Assembly (NCBI RefSeq): GCF_030440555.1
Contig: NZ_CP047118.1
Coordinates: forward strand, 744,001 to 808,000
Source: Corynebacterium caspium DSM 44850
Lineage (GTDB): Bacteria > Actinomycetota > Actinomycetes > Mycobacteriales > Mycobacteriaceae
Reading direction: 5' to 3'
Length of the DNA: 64,000 bases
The notes below the pieces were generated by a model, which saw only the letters and a list, made by a program, of their open reading frames with translations, ran no database searches and had not been told where the DNA came from. How positions within the stretch are numbered: position 1 is the first letter of the stretch; every line of letters starts with the position of its first letter. The translations under genes and the position numbers were made by a program. Below, piece by piece: positions 60,168 to 64,000 of the stretch.

Positions 60168-60530
60168 TTAATCCTCAATAATAGGAATAACAGCTGGAGG
60201 AAGCTGTGGGTTCTCCACAGCAGAGAGGCTGGCGTTTTCTGCTGCCGTTGCTCGCCACATCGCAGGCTTATATACCTGAGGAGTTCGTTTATCGCGAGGT
60301 TCACCGCGTCCATTAGCAATTACTACAGCTACCCACGGCAGTGGAATTGAAATAATGATCAAAATTAGCGTGAGCCACCATGCATGCCAGACCGCAAAAG
60401 CTACGAAGCCCAGCGCAATCAGAGGAATGCGAACCCCCTGTAATAGAGCGTACATTCGCTCCCGATGTTGACGATTTTGGGAGGCACTGCGCTGCTTGGA
60501 GGTGATTAGCTCGGCCTGCCGCTGTCTCAT
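60168..60530 (-). CDS. DUF3099 membrane protein
   Basis: 120-residue protein with two closely spaced hydrophobic segments (about 31-50 and 52-72). The start RQAELITSKQRSAS and the pair of membrane helices with PLPWVAVVIANGRGEPR match DUF3099, found near DUF3039 and sigA in corynebacteria. Function unknown. Start ATG 60530, divergent from the DUF3039 gene. Confidence 0.8.
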   Translation of the reverse strand: MRQRQAELITSKQRSASQNRQHRERMYALLQGVRIPLIALGFVAFAVWHAWWLTLILIIISIPLPWVAVVIANGRGEPRDKRTPQVYKPAMWRATAAENASLSAVENPQLPPAVIPIIED

Positions 60531-60632
60531 GTTTTTCTAGCCTAGACTCATTAGGCACAGCTAGTGGACAATTATGAAAAGTTACGACTATCGATTGCCC
60601 ATGTGCTCTCATTTTCGGGCATGATAGGGGCC

Positions 60633-60872
60633 GTGAGTACCTCAACCCAGACTATTGAACGTCCAGATATTAAGGACGCCACCACAAATGACAGTGACAC
60701 ACCAAAGTTCTTCCACTATGTGAAAAAGGATCAAATTATTGATTCCGCTATTCACGGCAAGATGGTACAAGCCCTCTGTGGAGAAACTTTCCCAGTAACC
60801 AAACAAGCTAAGCCAGGTTCGCCAGTATGCCCAGACTGCGAGCGTATTTATAAGAGCTTAAGACGCGGCTAA
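60633..60872 (+). CDS. DUF3039 protein
   Basis: 79-residue conserved actinobacterial protein of unknown function. HYVKKDQIIDSAIHGKMV, then ALCGE and CPDCERIY suggest a zinc-binding pair of Cys clusters. I chose GTG 60633; the frame extends to 60564 with no homology, across a -10-like atgata at 60621-60626, so the mRNA may be leaderless. It lies about 115 bases before the helicase gene. Confidence 0.8.
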   Translation: MSTSTQTIERPDIKDATTNDSDTPKFFHYVKKDQIIDSAIHGKMVQALCGETFPVTKQAKPGSPVCPDCERIYKSLRRG

Positions 60873-60988
60873 ATTGAATTTTCAAGGTATTAATAGGGGA
60901 TTACCTGCGCGAACTCTACTGTGTTTAGCAATGCAGTAGAGTGCCCAGAGTTATAAAGAATTAGTATTGACGGGATTGCGAGCACATA

Positions 60989-62737
60989 TTGTCTGGCAGG
61001 ATTAAAGGCACCTTGCGTGCTTGGCAGGCGCAGGCTTTGGCAAAGTATTTACTGCGCAAACCTAAAGACTTTCTGGCTGTAGCTACCCCCGGAGCAGGTA
61101 AAACTACCTTCGCACTGCGAGTGGCTACAGAACTTTTAGATAAGCGTCGAGTAGACCGGGTAATTGTGGTCGTTCCCACCGAACACCTCAAATTGCAATG
61201 GTCCCAGGCTGCGGCTCGTATCGGAATTTCTTTAGACCCTAAATTTAAAAATACCGATGCCGTCAATCCTTCCTATGACGGGGTAGTAGTTACATACGCA
61301 CAGGTAGCGCTAGCTCCGCATAAACATTATGCAGTTTCCACCGCCAAACGCAGCCTGGTTATTCTAGACGAGATTCACCACGGCGGCGATGCCCGTAGCT
61401 GGGGCGATGGCATCCGTGAAGCCTATGACAGCGCTGAACATCGGCTCTCTTTAACTGGAACACCTTTTCGATCCGATGATTCTCAAATCCCTTTTGTCCA
61501 ATACACAGACGACGGGGAAGGCCACCTAATAAGCCAAGCAGACCATACTTATGGTTATGCAGATGCCTTAGCCGACGGTGTAGTGCGCCCAGTTGTATTC
61601 TTGGCTTATTCAGGCGAGGCGCGCTGGAGAGATAGTGCCGGGGAGGAATATGCCGCCCGCCTCGGGGAACCCTTAAACGCCGAGGAAACCACGCGAGCTT
61701 GGCGAACTGCCCTAGACCCTAAAGGGCAATGGATCCCAGAAGTATTACAGGCCGCCCATAAGCGCCTGTTGCAAATCCGAAAAAATATGCCCGATGCCGG
61801 CGGCCTAGTCATAGCCTCTGATACCAAAACTGCCCGAGCCTACGCGCGCATCCTGGGCCGAATTTCGAATAACCCAGTTACCGTGGTGCTTTCCGATGAA
61901 GCCGGAGCCTCTGATCGTATCGAAGAATTTTCACAATCTACTTCAGAGTGGATGGTAGCGGTGCGCATGGTTTCAGAAGGTGTGGACGTGCCGCGCCTGA
62001 TGGTGGGGGTATATGCCACAGCGGCTTCCACGCCACTATTTTTTGCCCAGGCCATTGGGCGCTTTGTGCGCTCGCGCATGCCAGGAGAAATGGCCAGTAT
62101 CTTCCTGCCTTCGGTACCAGTGCTCTTGGATCTGGCTGCAAAGCTTGAGAAATCAAGAGATCACGTACTTGGAAAACCACACCGCGAAAGCGAAGGGTTT
62201 GAAGAGGCCTTATTAGCAGATGCCAATAGGGAAAAGAATGAACCAGATGAAGTAGCCTCCTATATTTCTATCGGGGCCAATGCTGAGTTAGATTCCGTAA
62301 TTTATGAAGGTTCCACCTACGGAACTGGAACTGTTGCGGGATCTGCTGAAGAAGCCGACTACTTAGGGCTCCCCGGACTTCTCGACGCTGAACAAATGCG
62401 CATATTGCTCAAACAGCGCGAAAAAGCCCAACTCGATGCGCGCAGCCAAGCAGCCGCAAAAGCTAGTGCCAACCCCATAAATAGGCCCGTTTCGCCGCCG
62501 CGCGCCGGGCAAATAGAAGCTGCTTCGGTAACTACCACAGCTTCGCGTATCGCAAGTGAAGAAATTCCAGAGCTACGCAAAAACCTAAATGCGATAGTCG
62601 CATCCATCGCCGCCAGCACGGGAAGACCTCACGGCGCAATACATACTGAAGCTCGGAAAGCTTGTGGAGGACCACCTACTGCATTATGTTCGGCTGAACA
62701 ACTTCGCCAGCGCATAGACTACCTAAGGAAATGGTAA
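60989..62737 (+). CDS. Superfamily II DEAD/DEAH-box helicase
   Basis: 582-residue helicase with Walker A TPGAGKT, box II DEIH, motif III-like LTGTPFRSDD, and motif VI QAIGRFVRSRMPG. The C-terminal 130 residues are not helicase-like. The start is TTG 60989; a stop lies in frame at 60968. Conserved in corynebacteria near sigA. Substrate unknown. Confidence 0.85.
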   Translation: MSGRIKGTLRAWQAQALAKYLLRKPKDFLAVATPGAGKTTFALRVATELLDKRRVDRVIVVVPTEHLKLQWSQAAARIGISLDPKFKNTDAVNPSYDGVVVTYAQVALAPHKHYAVSTAKRSLVILDEIHHGGDARSWGDGIREAYDSAEHRLSLTGTPFRSDDSQIPFVQYTDDGEGHLISQADHTYGYADALADGVVRPVVFLAYSGEARWRDSAGEEYAARLGEPLNAEETTRAWRTALDPKGQWIPEVLQAAHKRLLQIRKNMPDAGGLVIASDTKTARAYARILGRISNNPVTVVLSDEAGASDRIEEFSQSTSEWMVAVRMVSEGVDVPRLMVGVYATAASTPLFFAQAIGRFVRSRMPGEMASIFLPSVPVLLDLAAKLEKSRDHVLGKPHRESEGFEEALLADANREKNEPDEVASYISIGANAELDSVIYEGSTYGTGTVAGSAEEADYLGLPGLLDAEQMRILLKQREKAQLDARSQAAAKASANPINRPVSPPRAGQIEAASVTTTASRIASEEIPELRKNLNAIVASIAASTGRPHGAIHTEARKACGGPPTALCSAEQLRQRIDYLRKW

Positions 62738-62773
62738 CTTAGGCATGCTATGAGCTAGGAAAAATGTGTTCTA

Positions 62774-63802
62774 ATGAGTGCAGTACATCAAGCTAGACAG
62801 CAAAGACTAATTGCTCCAGATTTAGCCAGAGGCTTGATGCTACTAGCTATATTGGCAGCCAATATTTTGACTTTTTGGGGCAGAAATGAAGCTGTATATT
62901 TATTTGGGGAGAAGAGAGAAATCACTGACCCTATTTTGATGAGATAGCACTTATCTTTTCTGCGTTATTTCTAGAGGTCCGTGGCTTACCTATGTTCTCC
63001 ACTCTTTTAGGATTTGGTTTTGGCATAATCTCCCTAAATTTGCAGCGCCGCAGATTTCCACGAAAACAAGCATCTTTTGTATTAGCTAGACGCTATTTTA
63101 TCTTGCTTATTTTTGGGATCATACACTTAGTTTTATTTTTCCTGGCGATATTATAACACTTTATGGTCTTATTGGAATGATTCTAGTGTCATGTATCGGG
63201 TAAAGTAATAAAACTATACAGCGAATTTATCGCACACTTTTTGCTCTCGGGTTATTAGTGGGAATAGTGGCAGCTGTCATGGGGATGGTATTTAATTATG
63301 CTATAGATATATATTCATCCGTATTTTTAGAAACCTATGCTGAGCAGTTGAAATTCTCTCTCAACGTATTAGCTACCTTGCCACTTACTTTTTTGATTAC
63401 TCTTCCAACTGTATTTGCCCCCGTACTGGTCAGATTTTCTATGGCCCGACGAGGAGTACTGCATAATCCTCAGGAACATCTTGCCGAATTAAAAAATGGG
63501 TGAAAATAGGGGCCTATTTTATTTTCTCTGTCGGTTTAATTAGCGGCTTATCTGCAACTTCTTTAACATCTGCTATGTATAGAATAGCTTTAGCGGCCTT
63601 AAATATACTTGGCGGTGGATTAACCGGGCCGGCTTTAGTGTCGCTAATTTGTTTATGCACTATGAAAATACAGACGCGCATTAATGCTAGACAGTATCAG
63701 CCGGGACTATTTTTCACAGCCCTTATTGCTCTTGGAAAAGGCTCTATGAGTGGCTATGTAGCACAATCATCGCTATCTAAGTTATGGCCCGCATGGTTTT
63801 AG
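62774..63802 (+). pseudogene. Decayed DUF418 (YeiB-type) membrane protein gene
   Basis: Fragments in different frames read consecutively as one DUF418-like protein. ATG 62774 gives an N-terminus of 57 codons ending at 62947 (DLARGLMLLAILAANIL). From 62941 a shifted frame gives VRGLPMFSTLLGFGFG, the family hallmark. A T-run near 63131-63138 shifts again (FFPGDIITLYGLIG). After stops the reading resumes at about 63220-63503 and again to 63802 (GYVAQSSLSK). At least four disruptions, so it is not functional. Confidence 0.85.
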
Positions 63803-63870
63803 CAGAGAAATGGGAACCAAAAACCAGCTAACTGTGATCCGAGTTCACCGCAAATACCTAGACTTCTAAT

Positions 63871-63917
63871 AGCTAAAAGCCTCCAAGATTTGGCTGCTTG
63901 GAGGCTTTTAGCTATTT
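63871..63917. terminator. Strong terminator between the DUF418 pseudogene and sigA
   Basis: Perfect 17-bp stem: agctaaaagcctccaag (63871-63887) with cttggaggcttttagct (63897-63913), loop of nine bases, then attttc. It ends sigA from the right. Confidence 0.92.
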
Positions 63918-63948
63918 TCAAAGCTTCAGGGTACTTACCCCGGTGCTT

Positions 63949-64000
63949 TTATTCGAGATAATCGCGTAGTACCTGGGAACGTGATGGGTGTCGCAGCTTA
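63949..64000 (-). CDS. sigA: Primary sigma factor SigA, C-terminal end (partial)
   Basis: Seventeen codons on the minus strand, read from the window edge: KLRHPSRSQVLRDYLE and a TAA stop (63949-63951). This matches the highly conserved C-terminus of primary sigma factors (region 4.2 tail, ...SKLRHPSRSQVLRDYLD). The rest lies beyond the window. A strong terminator follows. Confidence 0.85.
   Translation of the reverse strand, partial: KLRHPSRSQVLRDYLE

Overview
The window reads as core chromosome of a Corynebacterium species (Actinomycetota, Mycobacteriales). The gene order is the familiar corynebacterial one: truB/ribF, rpsO-pnp, dapB-thyX-dapA-rnj-ftsK, clgR/pspA, recA-recX-miaB-miaA-hflX, the fructose PTS with ptsI/ptsH, lexA/divS-nrdR, hrpA/oxyR, galE/dtxR/sigB and the end of sigA. 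DtxR keeps the metal-ligand positions of the diphtheria DtxR. By eye the base composition looks roughly balanced to slightly AT-rich, which is low for the genus (not computed); the species is not assigned. I see no IS element, prophage, CRISPR array, tRNA or rRNA gene.

Layout. 1-2.5 kb: a 5'-truncated metallophosphoesterase, a phosphopantetheinyl transferase and truB. 2.5-7.4 kb: ribF, a nucleoside hydrolase, rpsO behind a hairpin-rich leader, and pnp. 7.5-15.6 kb: dapB, a thyX homologue whose active-site signature is gone, dapA, rnj and ftsK. 15.6-18.0 kb: a TerC-family gene behind a probable yybP-ykoY (manganese) riboswitch, then a PgsA-CinA fusion. 18.1-19.5 kb: clgR and pspA, divergent. 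19.6-21.5 kb: bioY-bioM-bioN biotin uptake with a BioQ-like operator. 21.6-33 kb: DUF3046 gene, recA, recX, miaB, two hypothetical genes, a DUF349 gene, miaA, two conserved-looking genes and hflX; dapF, expected after miaA, is absent. 33-41 kb: a uracil permease, then ptsH, fruA, fruK, ptsI and fruR. 41-49 kb: lexA, divS, nrdR, hrpA, a membrane protein and oxyR. 49-57.9 kb: DUF3516 helicase, PAC2 protein, DUF4192 protein, galE, dtxR, sigB, dtd. 58-64 kb: a LANTG surface protein, DUF3099 and DUF3039 genes, a superfamily II helicase, a decayed DUF418 membrane-protein gene and the 3' end of sigA.

How it works together. The window groups stress and DNA-damage control (recA/recX, lexA/divS, clgR/pspA, oxyR, sigB, dtxR), cofactor supply (ribF, bioYMN, the phosphopantetheinyl transferase), lysine and diaminopimelate synthesis (dapA, dapB), RNA decay and modification (pnp, rnj, truB, miaA, miaB) and sugar phosphorylation (fruA, fruK, ptsH, ptsI, fruR).

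I see no wholly new multi-gene system. The strongest unusual points are the ThyX homologue without its signature residues, the PgsA-CinA fusion, the riboswitch whose downstream hairpin covers the ribosome binding site, the missing dapF with a Gly/Cys-tailed protein nearby, 20-bp-phased repeats in the fru/pts control region, a perfect 11-bp inverted repeat upstream of an unassigned membrane protein, a two-anchor LANTG surface protein and the DUF418 pseudogene.
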